Counted from the stretch's first letter, positions 10,413-18,676 are shown. The stretch: DNA of 64,000 nucleotides from Fodinibius sp034521915 (GCF_034521915.1 NZ_JAXHLU010000002.1:1-64000); one strand, 5' to 3'. Translations and numbers: made by a program. The notes: generated by a model not told the origin, from the sequence alone.

Positions 10413-10704
10413 ATGTCGAATGAGGGTTACCACGAAACCTGTAGCGGAGCTGAGCGACGACACTCTGCGACATGCACCGCGCGATTGTGTCGCTGATGGA
10501 GGAACTGGAAGCGGCGGACTGGTATCAGCAGCGGGTGGATGCCTGGAGGACAAGGAGCTGAAGAAGATCCTCATCCATAACGGCAATGAGGAGAAGGAGC
10601 ACGCCGCCATGGTGCTGGAATGGATTCGCCGCCGCGATCGCGGTGTTCGATGAACATCTGCGCGAGTTTCTACGTTGACCGACAAGCCGATCTCCGACGA
10701 CTGA
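10413..10704 (+). pseudogene. Encapsulin-associated ferritin-like protein (EncFtn), frameshifted
   Basis: ATG at 10413 follows a purine-rich GGGGAGAAAG. The protein opens MSNEGYHE, then in shifted frames reads VAELSDDTLR, MHRAIVSLMEELEAADWY, QRVDAW, EELKKILIHN-like text, NEEKEHAAMVLEWIRRRD and finally TDKPISDD before TGA at 10702. These match the two-helix encapsulated ferritins: the EEL-x-A-x-DWY segment and the EEKEHA segment carry the iron ligands. Their partner is an encapsulin shell protein, usually encoded next to them, and none is present here. Three or more indels break the frame. The piece is divergent to the TonB-receptor fragment and shares its high GC. Confidence 0.65.
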
Positions 10705-10944
10705 AGGCGGCTCGTGGGGCCAGACAGGCCCGCCGGTGGCGGCGTCTTCACGTCGCACACACGGAAGGGGCCCTTCATTGTTAATAAGAAAAAAGTGCTT
10801 GTTATAGAATCTTTTGAAGAAACGATCTGTGCTCTTATCTTTCCGCCAATTAAAAATCAGTTATCCCGGGGTACTATTTCGGAATTGGTTAAGTGTGATT
10901 CCGAGACGAAATGGTACCTGAGAACTAAGTAATTACTCCAATAC

Positions 10945-11511
10945 ATGTCATTATACACTCCCGAAACTGTTAGCTGTAACGGCGAAACATTTAGTACATA
11001 TCTTACTCAAAAAGAGCTTGATGAACGAGTAGCCGAATTGGGTGATGAGCTGTCATTAAAGTACGAGGGCAAAGATCCCATTTTTATTGGTGTGCTTAAT
11101 GGTGCGTATATTTTTCTTTCGGATTTGATGCGCCAGGTCGATATTCCCTGCGAGGTCGACTTTTTGAAGCTAAGCAGCTACGGGGATGAAAAAGTGTCGT
11201 CGGGAGAAGTGACTGATCTTAAAGATATTGATGCTGATATCGAAGACCGACATGTAATTTTGGTAGAAGATATTGTGGATACCGGCCTTTCGATGAATTA
11301 CCTGGTGGATAAGTTACAGAAGAAGAATCCCGAATCTATTGCTACGGTAACGCTTTTGCACAAGACAGAGGCGACGCACCACGACGTGCAGCTTGATTAT
11401 GTGGGATTTGAAATTCCCACACTTTTTGTTTTGGGATATGGCTTGGATTATGCTCAAGAGGGACGAAATTTAGCACAAATTTACATCCTTGATAGTGATC
11501 CGGAAGAATAA
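10945..11511 (+). CDS. hpt: Hypoxanthine phosphoribosyltransferase
   Basis: 188 residues, the normal size. It carries the type I PRTase PRPP loop VILVEDIVDTGLSM (residues about 95-108), the early FIGVLNGAYIFLSDLMR segment with the PPi-loop region, and the base-recognition end LFVLGYGLDYAQEGRNL. It converts hypoxanthine or guanine plus PRPP to IMP or GMP in purine salvage, in the cytosol. It is intact and a clear chromosomal gene, so it marks the start of reliable host sequence to the right of the patchwork. It lies about 75 bases upstream of tRNA-Ser. Confidence 0.93.
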   Translation: MSLYTPETVSCNGETFSTYLTQKELDERVAELGDELSLKYEGKDPIFIGVLNGAYIFLSDLMRQVDIPCEVDFLKLSSYGDEKVSSGEVTDLKDIDADIEDRHVILVEDIVDTGLSMNYLVDKLQKKNPESIATVTLLHKTEATHHDVQLDYVGFEIPTLFVLGYGLDYAQEGRNLAQIYILDSDPEE

Positions 11512-11586
11512 CCATGTTTCACAAAAGAAATATAAGTTAACCATTGATAAAATTTGCTGAGGCGCTTATATTTGCGACTCTTTATT

Positions 11587-11676
11587 GGAGAGGTGGCTGA
11601 GTGGTCGAAAGCGCTCCCCTGCTAAGGGAGTATACCCCCATAAGGGGTATCGAGGGTTCGAATCCCTCCCTCTCCG
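11587..11676 (+). tRNA. tRNA-Ser (anticodon GCT)
   Basis: The acceptor stem GGAGAGG pairs with CCTCTCC, discriminator G at 11676. The anticodon arm CTCCC-CTGCTAA-GGGAG puts anticodon GCT at 11621-11623. A long variable arm (TACCCC...GGGGTA) and a T arm GAGGG-TTCGAAT-CCCTC follow. The class II shape and discriminator G fit serine. CCA is not encoded. The phage integrase gene begins its 3' end about 135 bases downstream, so this tRNA is the likely attachment target. Confidence 0.95.
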
Positions 11677-11681
11677 CAAAA

Positions 11682-11724
11682 AAGGCTATTTGTAGGGTCT
11701 CAACCTATAAATGGCCTTTCTTAT
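11682..11724 (+). terminator. Rho-independent terminator after tRNA-Ser
   Basis: AAGGCTATTTGTAGG and CCTATAAATGGCCTT form a 15-pair stem with two G-T pairs and a six-base loop, followed by a T-rich tail. The preceding A-run makes it potentially bidirectional, so it may also stop leftward integrase transcripts. Confidence 0.75.
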
Positions 11725-11811
11725 TTTGGTAGGTATGCAACAGATGTGTTGCCAGAAACTTACTATTATCTTACTGTATCGCACAAATATTGGGAAAATA
11801 TTACTGTATAC

Positions 11812-12996
11812 TTACATCCATCTGAGAACCGGATGATCCCAAATGGTGCCATCGATAGAAGTGCCGAACGGTATTGCCTTCAAATATTTCTGCGTTGTCT
11901 CAAGAGAAGAGTGGCCTAATATTTCTTTCAGGTCATTTAGTTTCATACCGGACCGGGTGGGAACGCTGTCATCAGACAGGAACCGCACGCAGAACATATC
12001 TTTTAAATTATACAGCGTTCGCTTTGGCTTGTCGGTATAGACATGCTCCCAGGCTTTCGTAAACTCCCGGGATAATTTTTGCTTTGCATAATTAGGCTTG
12101 CGGCCCAATAGGTAACGAGAGTCTCTCATCGAGTGTTCAAGCTGCCTGTATCGCTCGTCGGTTATGATATCCATAGCCTGCCCCGCCTCAAAGAGAAGAG
12201 GCACGTTACGCTCTGATTTTACCTTCGTAGTAAAATCTTCACCAATGAGAATATAGTTGTCATAAACATGGGATAGCTTAAGTTTTGATAGCTCAACCGG
12301 ACGCATGCCCGTGCCGGCAAGGATCATCCATCCCAGCACGATCCAAGCGGAGTGATTGTTGGCAGGTTTTACGCTCCCCCGCTTTTCTGCCTGGTAAATC
12401 GTTTTTAGGTGATAATCAATCAGCTCCGAGAGCTCCTCCGGATGAATGAACTTCGGGATCTTTCGCTGCGGTTTCTTCGGTTTATATTCAGGCTTTCGCT
12501 CAATATATCCTTTTTGTTTACACCAGTTAAGAAACGTATTAATAGAAATATAATCACCGTTTCGGGTGTGATTGGAGGTAACGCCATCACGGAAGTAGAA
12601 ATCTTCCAAGTCCTGCTCGGTTAAATCAGTAACGGATTTGTTTCCGACCTCCCTTACAAATTTACGCATCACATACGTTTCCCGCTTGGCCACACTGTCG
12701 CTCCACCCGCGTTGCCCTTTTGACCGTGCCTTGAAACGAACAAACTCCTCAACAGCTTCTTTCAGACCGATTGATCGACTCGTATTTGGCCTCTCATACC
12801 ACTTTTTTATCCAGGGATCATGCTTTCGATTCCCATTCTCATCAATATTTTCATACTTCCACTCCAGCTCTTTCTTTTTATTTAACGCCTTTTCCCTATC
12901 ATCTGTTTTTAAGGATTCTCTGACCTGCTGTGGTTTGCGATCGCTATCTGACCAAATAAGACCAAACCGTTTCCCATTCTTGACAAGTGAAGCCAT
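11812..12996 (-). CDS. Prophage tyrosine integrase
   Basis: About 394 residues from the ATG at 12996; the frame is open to 13038 but that start would overlap the upstream gene. An arm-binding N-terminus is followed by the SAM-like domain and the catalytic domain. The first catalytic Arg lies in GTGMRPVELSKLKL (residue about 240). The second box reads TLYNLKDMFCVRF, so the usual HxxR is replaced by a Y-x-x-K form, as in some Bacteroidota phage integrases. The His lies in LGHSSLETTQKYLK and the Tyr nucleophile in QKY. It catalyses site-specific integration at attB. Position next to tRNA-Ser supports tRNA targeting. It is the last gene of a leftward three-gene run. Confidence 0.9.
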   Translation of the reverse strand: MASLVKNGKRFGLIWSDSDRKPQQVRESLKTDDREKALNKKKELEWKYENIDENGNRKHDPWIKKWYERPNTSRSIGLKEAVEEFVRFKARSKGQRGWSDSVAKRETYVMRKFVREVGNKSVTDLTEQDLEDFYFRDGVTSNHTRNGDYISINTFLNWCKQKGYIERKPEYKPKKPQRKIPKFIHPEELSELIDYHLKTIYQAEKRGSVKPANNHSAWIVLGWMILAGTGMRPVELSKLKLSHVYDNYILIGEDFTTKVKSERNVPLLFEAGQAMDIITDERYRQLEHSMRDSRYLLGRKPNYAKQKLSREFTKAWEHVYTDKPKRTLYNLKDMFCVRFLSDDSVPTRSGMKLNDLKEILGHSSLETTQKYLKAIPFGTSIDGTIWDHPVLRWM

Positions 12997-12998
12997 CG

Positions 12999-13313
12999 TT
13001 ATCCAACTAATCTCATGTATGTTTCTTTGTTTTCCCAATCCTGCCGGCTGGCATCATCCTTCTTTATCGCACGTTCCACATAGTCGGCCACGCCGCCTAC
13101 CATCTGACGTGCGCTCCAATTGTATTCCTCGGCAATGCCCATCAGATACCCAACGTCATGCTCCACATCAAGCTGGGTTGCAAAGCCGGTGGCCGTCTCG
13201 GATGCGATAATATCTTGTACCTTTTGGCAAAATATAGCCTGTATATCATCGTGCTGGCAGGCGATCTTGTGGGCCTGGGTAACCTCTTCTTTAAATAGAA
13301 ATGCTCCGCTCAT
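12999..13313 (-). CDS. Uncharacterised 104-residue prophage protein
   Basis: I do not recognise the family. The protein is mostly helical, without a membrane segment or cysteine motif. Its start overlaps the end of the upstream HTH gene by four bases (ATGA arrangement), and its stop is three bases before the integrase start, so the three genes are translationally coupled. The position suggests an integration or excision accessory role, but nothing in the sequence proves that. Confidence 0.7.
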   Translation of the reverse strand: MSGAFLFKEEVTQAHKIACQHDDIQAIFCQKVQDIIASETATGFATQLDVEHDVGYLMGIAEEYNWSARQMVGGVADYVERAIKKDDASRQDWENKETYMRLVG

Positions 13314-13699
13314 GACACGTAGTGATCGACGTTAAAAAGGTCTGATTGTTCGGCCTTTTTTAGCTCTTCGCTGATGTAAGCAAGGTGGCGCTTCATCTGC
13401 ATTTGCATCTCCTCATATCTCTTTTTCGGGATCATCACAAACGGTTCACCGCCATCATCATACATCAGCGTCTCGACAGGCTTGTCTAATTTTTCGGCCA
13501 TCTTGGCCAGTTCCATATAGGAAGGAGGCCGCACTGGATGATTAGCATCCTCCGCCCACCGGGATAAATATTGAACGCTAAGGCCTGCAGATTCCAATAC
13601 CTCAGTGGCTGTAAATGGACTTTGATTAATGAATTTTTTTAGGCGCTTGGCCATCTTGTCGGTCGACAGTATTTGTCGTTTCGTGGTGATTGTTGCCAT
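13310..13699 (-). CDS. HTH regulator or excisionase-like protein
   Basis: 129 residues. A helix-turn-helix of XRE type is likely at about residues 28-62 (TATEVLESAGLSVQYLSRW, then PSYMELAKMAEKLDKP). The C-terminal part is charged and helical. It is the first gene of the leftward integrase run and starts at the edge of a region rich in palindromic operator-like repeats (13709-13975), so it probably controls its own promoter. An excisionase role is possible from position only. Confidence 0.65.
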   Translation of the reverse strand: MATITTKRQILSTDKMAKRLKKFINQSPFTATEVLESAGLSVQYLSRWAEDANHPVRPPSYMELAKMAEKLDKPVETLMYDDGGEPFVMIPKKRYEEMQMQMKRHLAYISEELKKAEQSDLFNVDHYVS

Positions 13700-13708
13700 A
13701 ATATCATC

Positions 13709-13975
13709 CTATTTATTTAACCCTTAAGGAACGTTCATGAACCCTTACCGAATGGTTCGGAACCATAAAACGGTAATTATTTAACACCGGTTAAGTTAGA
13801 TTTTAGTCAAGGTGAACTCGGTAATTGTTAAAAAGTGTAAAATTGATCGCTGATATATACTATAGATCATTTTTTTATAATCGGCGTTTAAATAGTGCTA
13901 ACGCCATTTATTTAACCCTTCGGAACCATTACCTAACCCTTCGGGAACGTTCCCCTAATGGTTCGCAATAGTTTT
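13709..13975. promoter_or_regulatory. Cluster of GGAACNNT operator-like repeats and palindromes
   Basis: Two groups of related sites lie in the gene-free interval. Group one (13709-13766) contains TTATTTAACCCTTAAGGAACGTTC and the perfect palindrome ATGGTTCGGAACCAT (13752-13766). Group two (13909-13966) contains AACCCTTCGGAACCATTA, AACCCTTCGGGAACGTTCCC with the perfect palindrome GGGAACGTTCCC (13943-13954), and TAATGGTTCG. The AACCCTT(C/A) and GGAAC(G/C)(T/A)T units recur in both groups. This looks like a multi-site operator for one dimeric repressor controlling the leftward integrase operon. The rest of 13700-14049 holds no gene that I can see. Confidence 0.6.
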
Positions 13976-14049
13976 AGTTTTAATTATAGTTTATATAAAA
14001 CCTGATATAAGCGCGTACGCGCGTAGTAGTTATTAATTATTTATAGATC

Positions 14050-14256
14050 CTATATGTCGGCTTCTGGTTCTTTTTCTGATTGCCGGTTCAGCAACTGATC
14101 AAATCGTTGTTCAATTCCTTTGGACTTTTCGTAGATCCCCCAGATAAAAAAGGGCAGGAAGAACCATAGGATAGCCCAGATAATAAGTATGATGGTAAGA
14201 AGCGTAGCCAAGAATCCTGGAAGCGAACTTACCAATTTTTGTATCTCTCTAATCAT
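14050..14256 (-). CDS. Small single-pass membrane protein
   Basis: 68 residues with one long hydrophobic segment (about residues 13-42, FLATLLTIILIIWAILWFFLP) and a charged C-terminal tail. No family was recognised. It lies between the two lysogeny control regions, so a superinfection-exclusion or immunity role is conceivable but unproven. Confidence 0.55.
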   Translation of the reverse strand: MIREIQKLVSSLPGFLATLLTIILIIWAILWFFLPFFIWGIYEKSKGIEQRFDQLLNRQSEKEPEADI

Positions 14257-14433
14257 CTTTTCTTAGTCTTAATTTGAATTGTTCTAAATTGTTGAAAGTT
14301 CACAAAATTTGAATTTCATTAAGAAAGAATTGGGATGACGCTACCTGTCAGCCAACAATTTATATTTCATTTTTCATCTACAGAGCGCAATTAAAAACTA
14401 TTACCAGTATGAGCAAGAATGAGCTATCATCAA

Positions 14434-14835
14434 CTAACCCTCAAGATCAAGATCCCGCAATTTCCGAATTTTCTCAGTTAAGTCTTGAAGATCATTTTGA
14501 ATCTTTTCTGCTTCTGATACAAGAGCTTCGAGAAGAAGATCCCGAGCGTTATAGGGAGTACCTTCATCGTTTGTGCGGTCTTCTAACTGATTAAAAGCTT
14601 TTTCGTATTTATCATTCTCACCGCCTGTGAGATAGTCTAAACTTATATTCTCACAACGTTCTTGAATCCTGTTTAGATCAACAGCGCCACGCTTTTTCCA
14701 ATTAGAAAGCGTACCTGTAGAGCTATATCCAAGCTTTTCTGCCAGCTCAGTGTCTGTTTTAACACCTACCTCTTGACGAAGCCTTGTGAGAAATTTATCG
14801 ACATTACTAACTTTTGTGAGATTTTTATTTGACAT
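14434..14835 (-). CDS. CI-like phage repressor
   Basis: 133 residues from the internal ATG at 14835 (MSNKNLTKVSN); an upstream in-frame ATG at 14874 would place a Cys-rich tail inside the operator region. Helix-turn-helix of the phage CI/Bacteroidota type: RLRQEVGVKTDTELAEKLG then SSTGTLSNWKKRGAVDLNRI (residues about 12-50), followed by ISLDYLTGG. The C-terminus is a helical coiled-coil-like stretch with no LexA-type protease motif. It diverges from the Cro-like gene at 14902 and lies beside repeated TTCACAACA boxes, the expected arrangement of a lysis-lysogeny switch. Confidence 0.75.
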   Translation of the reverse strand: MSNKNLTKVSNVDKFLTRLRQEVGVKTDTELAEKLGYSSTGTLSNWKKRGAVDLNRIQERCENISLDYLTGGENDKYEKAFNQLEDRTNDEGTPYNARDLLLEALVSEAEKIQNDLQDLTEKIRKLRDLDLEG

Positions 14836-14895
14836 TCTCACACCGTTTGAGTTATATTCACAACAGAGTTTCACAACAATGATTCACAAATATAC
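14836..14895. promoter_or_regulatory. Lysogeny switch operators
   Basis: Between repressor and Cro-like gene the motif (A/T)TTC(T/A)CA(C/A) recurs: CATTCTCACACC, TATTCACAACAG, GTTTCACAACAAT and GATTCACAAAT. The inverted form TTGTGAGA occurs at about 14,785 and 14,815 inside the repressor's first codons. Spacing of about 15-20 bases fits tandem operators. Confidence 0.55.
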
Positions 14896-14901
14896 AAAAC
14901 C

Positions 14902-15144
14902 ATGAATAAACAAACAGATTACGACGAGCGCCGAAAGCAGCTTACCAAGGCTCGTACGGACTTCGATCACACCGTTCAGGATGTCGCAGACCAACTCGGT
15001 TATTCTAAGCGCCGAATATATCATGTTCTGAAGTATCCTAATGAGAATCCAGATTTATTCAAGGAGATATCTGAGTATGTACAGAGTGCCGGATATCCCT
15101 TTGAGGACTCCGAGAAAGAAAACCTAACCACCGCCAAGCAATAA
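14902..15144 (+). CDS. Cro-like HTH protein
   Basis: 80 residues. The helix-turn-helix DHTVQDVADQLGYSKRRIYHVLKYP lies at about residues 23-47. It is the first gene of the rightward early run, diverging from the repressor, and starts a few bases after the last TTCACAA box. Likely role: repression of the lysogeny promoter during lytic growth (inference from position and size). Confidence 0.65.
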   Translation: MNKQTDYDERRKQLTKARTDFDHTVQDVADQLGYSKRRIYHVLKYPNENPDLFKEISEYVQSAGYPFEDSEKENLTTAKQ

Positions 15145-15158
15145 AATCTCATAAAAGA

Positions 15159-15563
15159 ATGCCCAGTTTTATGAAATCCATATCCCAAATACTGAATGAG
15201 ATCACCGGCGGTGTCGAGCCAATGTGTACCGTTAAAGAAATTGCCGGAGCCTGTAAGGTCCACGAGCAAACGGTGTATAGCTGGACGAATCCGGACGGAA
15301 CAGAGCCCAGGTATTCGCAGCTGGTAAATCTTAGCCATTATCTCATCCAGGAATACAACTATCACAATTTGGCCATGCAGATGATGTTGCCGTGCAGTGG
15401 CCGTGCTAATGGGAGGGTGCTGGATGATTTGATGAAGCTCTATGAGTTTGGCACCGATCTGAGCCGCGCCTTTGCCGATGGCAACAAAAATAAATGTGAG
15501 GTTGCACTGGGTCGTATGGATGCTGAAATGGAAGATCTTAAGAAGGAAGTGGGGGATTTATGA
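15159..15563 (+). CDS. CII-like phage regulatory protein
   Basis: 134 residues. The HTH segment VKEIAGACKVHEQTVYSWTNPDG (residues about 24-46), then YSQLVNLSHYLIQEYNYHNLAMQM, resembles the phage CII/regulatory-protein family found in Gram-negative prophages. The C-terminal helix is probably an oligomerisation segment. It overlaps the next gene by four bases (ATGA). Confidence 0.55.
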   Translation: MPSFMKSISQILNEITGGVEPMCTVKEIAGACKVHEQTVYSWTNPDGTEPRYSQLVNLSHYLIQEYNYHNLAMQMMLPCSGRANGRVLDDLMKLYEFGTDLSRAFADGNKNKCEVALGRMDAEMEDLKKEVGDL

Positions 15564-15817
15564 GCACGCAAGCCCTACAGGAATTAGATACCGCAGAACA
15601 GCGATTACAAAAGGTGAAGCGAGCAGTACAAAATGTGGACCGCGTGATTCACGACATGCGAGATGAGTACCGGATGCTGGATACTGAGCTCAATGTAACA
15701 ACCATAGCCAATATGCTCGACTGCCACCGGTCAACAGTACATCGCATGTTAAAACGCGGCGACTTAAAGAGTAAGAAAGTTCAAGATGTTCTAAATCATT
15801 GCAAACAAAAATCATAA
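15560..15817 (+). CDS. Small HTH protein with coiled-coil N-terminus
   Basis: 85 residues. An N-terminal heptad-like helix (residues 1-45) is followed by a helix-turn-helix NVTTIANMLDCHRSTVHRMLKRGDL (about residues 50-74) resembling Hin/MerR-type DNA-binding turns. It is translationally coupled to the CII-like gene. Confidence 0.6.
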   Translation: MSTQALQELDTAEQRLQKVKRAVQNVDRVIHDMRDEYRMLDTELNVTTIANMLDCHRSTVHRMLKRGDLKSKKVQDVLNHCKQKS

Positions 15818-15821
15818 AGAA

Positions 15822-15989
15822 ATGAACGGATTAACCCTATTTGTCATAGAAATGCTGGTTTATACGATGCTGGTGCTTGGCATTGGCATACAGATAGGTA
15901 TCCGACACAATAAAAAAGGCCCGATCCCGAGTAATCGGAATCAGGCCAAATCACCATTGAGCACTAGGCTCAACGACAAAACCAATTAA
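15822..15989 (+). CDS. Small membrane protein, 55 residues
   Basis: It opens MNGLTLFVIEML and continues through one hydrophobic helix to about residue 25, then a short basic tail. It starts five bases after the preceding stop. The last part of the frame coincides with a strong hairpin (15918-15947). No family was recognised. Coding status is plausible from the operon position and the clean start. Confidence 0.45.
   Translation: MNGLTLFVIEMLVYTMLVLGIGIQIGIRHNKKGPIPSNRNQAKSPLSTRLNDKTN
15912..15947 (-). terminator. Leftward rho-independent terminator
   Basis: GGCCCGATCCCGA and TCGGAATCAGGCC form a stem with two C-A mismatches and a GTAA loop. On the minus strand it is followed by six T residues (15917-15912), so it should stop transcripts running left towards the repressor region. 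On the plus strand it is only a hairpin upstream of the ATPase gene. Confidence 0.6.
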
Positions 15990-16004
15990 AAACTACTCAA
16001 TATT

Positions 16005-17992
16005 ATGAAACTTCAAAAACTCATTTTAAAGAACTTTAAGGGGATACGCGACTACACCTTCGAAGCTGATGGTCGATCGATGAATGTATTCGGCCGAAAT
16101 GAAACCGGAAAGACCACGCTTTTTGATGCAATGACGTGGCTGCTTACCGGCAAGGACAGCCGCGATCGGTCAGCTGACAGCTTTGGAATTAAAACGCGCG
16201 ATAAGAATGGTGATGTGATCCACAATATCGAGCACGAAGTGGAGGGCGTATTTGATGAGATAACCCTTAAGCGCTGCTACCAAGAAAAATGGACACGAAA
16301 GCGGGGCGCATCGCAGGAAACCTTCTCGGGCCACACCACTGATTACTGGGTAGATGGCGAACCGGTGAAGGCTAATGAGTACCAGGAAGCCGTGGAAGAA
16401 ATCATGCCGGAGCGACTGCTTAAGATACTTACGATGCCCGATTACTTTCCCGAGCAGATGCACTGGTCCGATCGCCGGGATGTGCTCTTCGATTTGGTAG
16501 GCGATATCGATACCGAGGAAATTATCACGAACTATGGAGATTTAGAGCGATATCCCAAGGTGCTGGATGGCAAGAGCCATGAGGCCCGGGAGAAGATTTT
16601 GAAAGAGAAGCGCCGCGATCTGGATAAGGAGCTCGATAACATTCCCGGACGTATTGATGAGCTTAATGGTCGACTCTATACCGATATTGGGGATGTGGAG
16701 GAGGCCAAAGCCACGGTCACAGAGCTGAAAGAAAAGAAAGATACTATTGAGGCCAAGCGATCGGAGGTAAAAAGCGGTGGCCGTGTTGCCGAGCTGAAAG
16801 TAGAACGCAATGAACTGCAGGCGAAAAAGCAGAAGCTCAAAAACGAACACCAACAGCAAATACAGGATTCGCTTTCCGATCAGCGCCAGAAAGTAAATGA
16901 GCTTCAAAATAAGGTTGATGAGGCTGAACCCAGCTGGCGGGAGTCCAAGCGGGAATACGAGAGTTCATCAGCAGAAGACCGGCTATCTAAATAAGTAAGG
17001 CATAATAAGTCGATGCTATTGAGGATGAGCTTCAAGCCCTTCGTGATAAGGAGCCCGAACCAGCCAATGCGTTTGAGCCTGAGAAATGCCCGGTATGTGA
17101 GCAGACAATGCCGGATGCCGAGGAGCACGACTATGAAGCCTACCTTGAGGAGTTTAACGAAGATAAGGCCAATGATATCAAGGCCAAGAATATTGAGCTG
17201 CAAGAGGCTGAAAAAGATGCAGAGACCGTAGCTGCCCAACTCGAAATAGCTGAGGATAATGCTTCCAAGGCGAAGGGCAAGCTTAATCAACGCAAACAGG
17301 CGCTCGAAAAAGCCGAGGCGAAGCTCCAAGAACAGAAAGAAAATCAGCCGGAGTTCACGGCTACCGATGCCTTCCAGGATATCCAAGAGGAGATCAATGA
17401 TATCAGCGTCAAAATTGAGAACCACCAAGCCGAAAAGGAAGGGCAGTTAGCCAAGTTGAACAACCATATTTCAGATCTTGACGAGCAGATCGAAGCTGCC
17501 CAGAAAACGATCCACAAGGCGCAGGAAAACAAGCGCACCAATGATCGCATTAAAGAGCTGGAAGCCGAACGCAGGGAGGTGGCCGAGCAGCTGGAACAGG
17601 TCGAAAGCGACTTGCATCTTATGGAAGAATTTGTCCGCGCCCGAAGCGCCTATGTGACCGACAAGGTCAATGAGAAATTCGACCACGTAACATGGAAGCT
17701 TTTTGAGGAGCAAATAAACGGCGGCATTTCCGAGACTGCTGATGCCGTTTATAAAGGTGTTCCGTTTTCTAAAGGCTTAAACAACGCCGGACGCATTCAG
17801 GCAGGGCTCGATATTATTAATACTCTGAGTAAGCACTACGGAAAGTCAGCGCCGGTGTGGATTGATAATGCTGAGGGAATTATTGACATCCCCGAGTACG
17901 AACTGCAAATAATAGCTCTTTATGTATCAGCGTCTGACGATAAGCTTCGTATCGAGTCAAGAGAAGAAAATAAACTTGCAGAGGTAGTTTAA
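16005..17992 (+). pseudogene. Rad50/SbcC-like AAA ATPase with zinc hook, one frameshift
   Basis: The N-terminal half (16005-16994) has Walker A GRNETGKTTLFDAM (residues about 31-44) and opens a long coiled coil. The frame is lost around 16,985-17,012. The second half, readable from about 17,012, contains the zinc-hook motif EKCPVCEQTM, a second coiled coil, and a C-terminal ATPase lobe with the Walker B-like APVWIDNAEGI. Joined length is about 660 residues, normal for phage AAA ATPases that travel with RecT-type annealing proteins. Probable role: ATPase partner in phage recombination or replication. A single indel cluster (AATAAGTAAGGCATAATAA) separates the halves, so the gene may be intact in reality. 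Confidence 0.8.
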
Positions 17993-17993
17993 T

Positions 17994-18659
17994 ATGGCTG
18001 GACACAGATATAAAAATATAAAAGGGAATAAATACGGTCGCCTTACAGCTATGGAATTTGTAGGCAAGGATCGCCACAGTAGGGCTGTTTGGAAGTGCCT
18101 TTGTGAGTGTGGAAACCATACAGAAGTCGCAGGAACGAACCTGTGGAACGGTTACACCAAAAGCTGTGGATGCCTTTTCGATGAGATGAATCGAGGTATC
18201 ACTGTTGATGAGGACGGTAATACCAAGAGACTCTATAAGATTTGGGCATCAATGAAACAAAGGTGTCTTAATCCTAATGAAAAAAGTTATCCATACTATG
18301 GTGGGCGTGGTATTAAGGTCTGCGATGAATGGATGGATTTTGAACCATTCATGAACTGGGCTTACAAGAACGGCTATGATGATGAGAAAACCATAGATAG
18401 AGTTGATAATGATGGGAATTATGAACCATCCAACTGTAGGTGGGTAGGCCGTTCCGTTCAATCTCTCAATAGTGGCTCTATAAATAATAGCTCTGGGATT
18501 AAAGGGGTAACCTGGGACAAGGGTAAAGAGAAGTGGATAGCCCGTATTTATAAAGATGGGGAGCTCGCTTACTACGAAAAGTTCGATGATATCAATAAGG
18601 CTGAACAATCAGTGAAAGAAGAAAGAAAGAAAATTTTGAACGAAGCAATCGCTAACTAA
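17994..18659 (+). CDS. HNH-type homing endonuclease with C-terminal AP2 domain
   Basis: 221 residues. The N-terminus, GNKYGRLTAMEFVG then WKCLCECGN and NGYTKSCGC, is a zinc-binding region. The core carries RLYKIWASMKQRC, YYGGRGIKVCDEW, TIDRVDNDGNYEPSNCRWV (HNH-like Asn/Cys ends). The last about 50 residues (SGIKGVTWDKGKEKWIARI) form an AP2 DNA-binding domain. This arrangement is typical of free-standing phage homing endonucleases, which cut phage lacking the gene and spread by repair. It sits two bases after the ATPase gene and 17 before recT. It is intact, unlike other homing genes in this prophage. Confidence 0.85.
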   Translation: MAGHRYKNIKGNKYGRLTAMEFVGKDRHSRAVWKCLCECGNHTEVAGTNLWNGYTKSCGCLFDEMNRGITVDEDGNTKRLYKIWASMKQRCLNPNEKSYPYYGGRGIKVCDEWMDFEPFMNWAYKNGYDDEKTIDRVDNDGNYEPSNCRWVGRSVQSLNSGSINNSSGIKGVTWDKGKEKWIARIYKDGELAYYEKFDDINKAEQSVKEERKKILNEAIAN

Positions 18660-18676
18660 AACCAAAAATCACCATT

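Noticed and set aside
10714..10932. 72-codon frame upstream of hpt
   Set aside because: It begins in the GC-rich foreign block and runs across the composition junction; only the last about 50 codons are protein-like and no family fits.
14409..14594. 61-codon plus-strand frame
   Set aside because: It is antisense to the CI-like repressor's C-terminal coding region and shows no independent signal.
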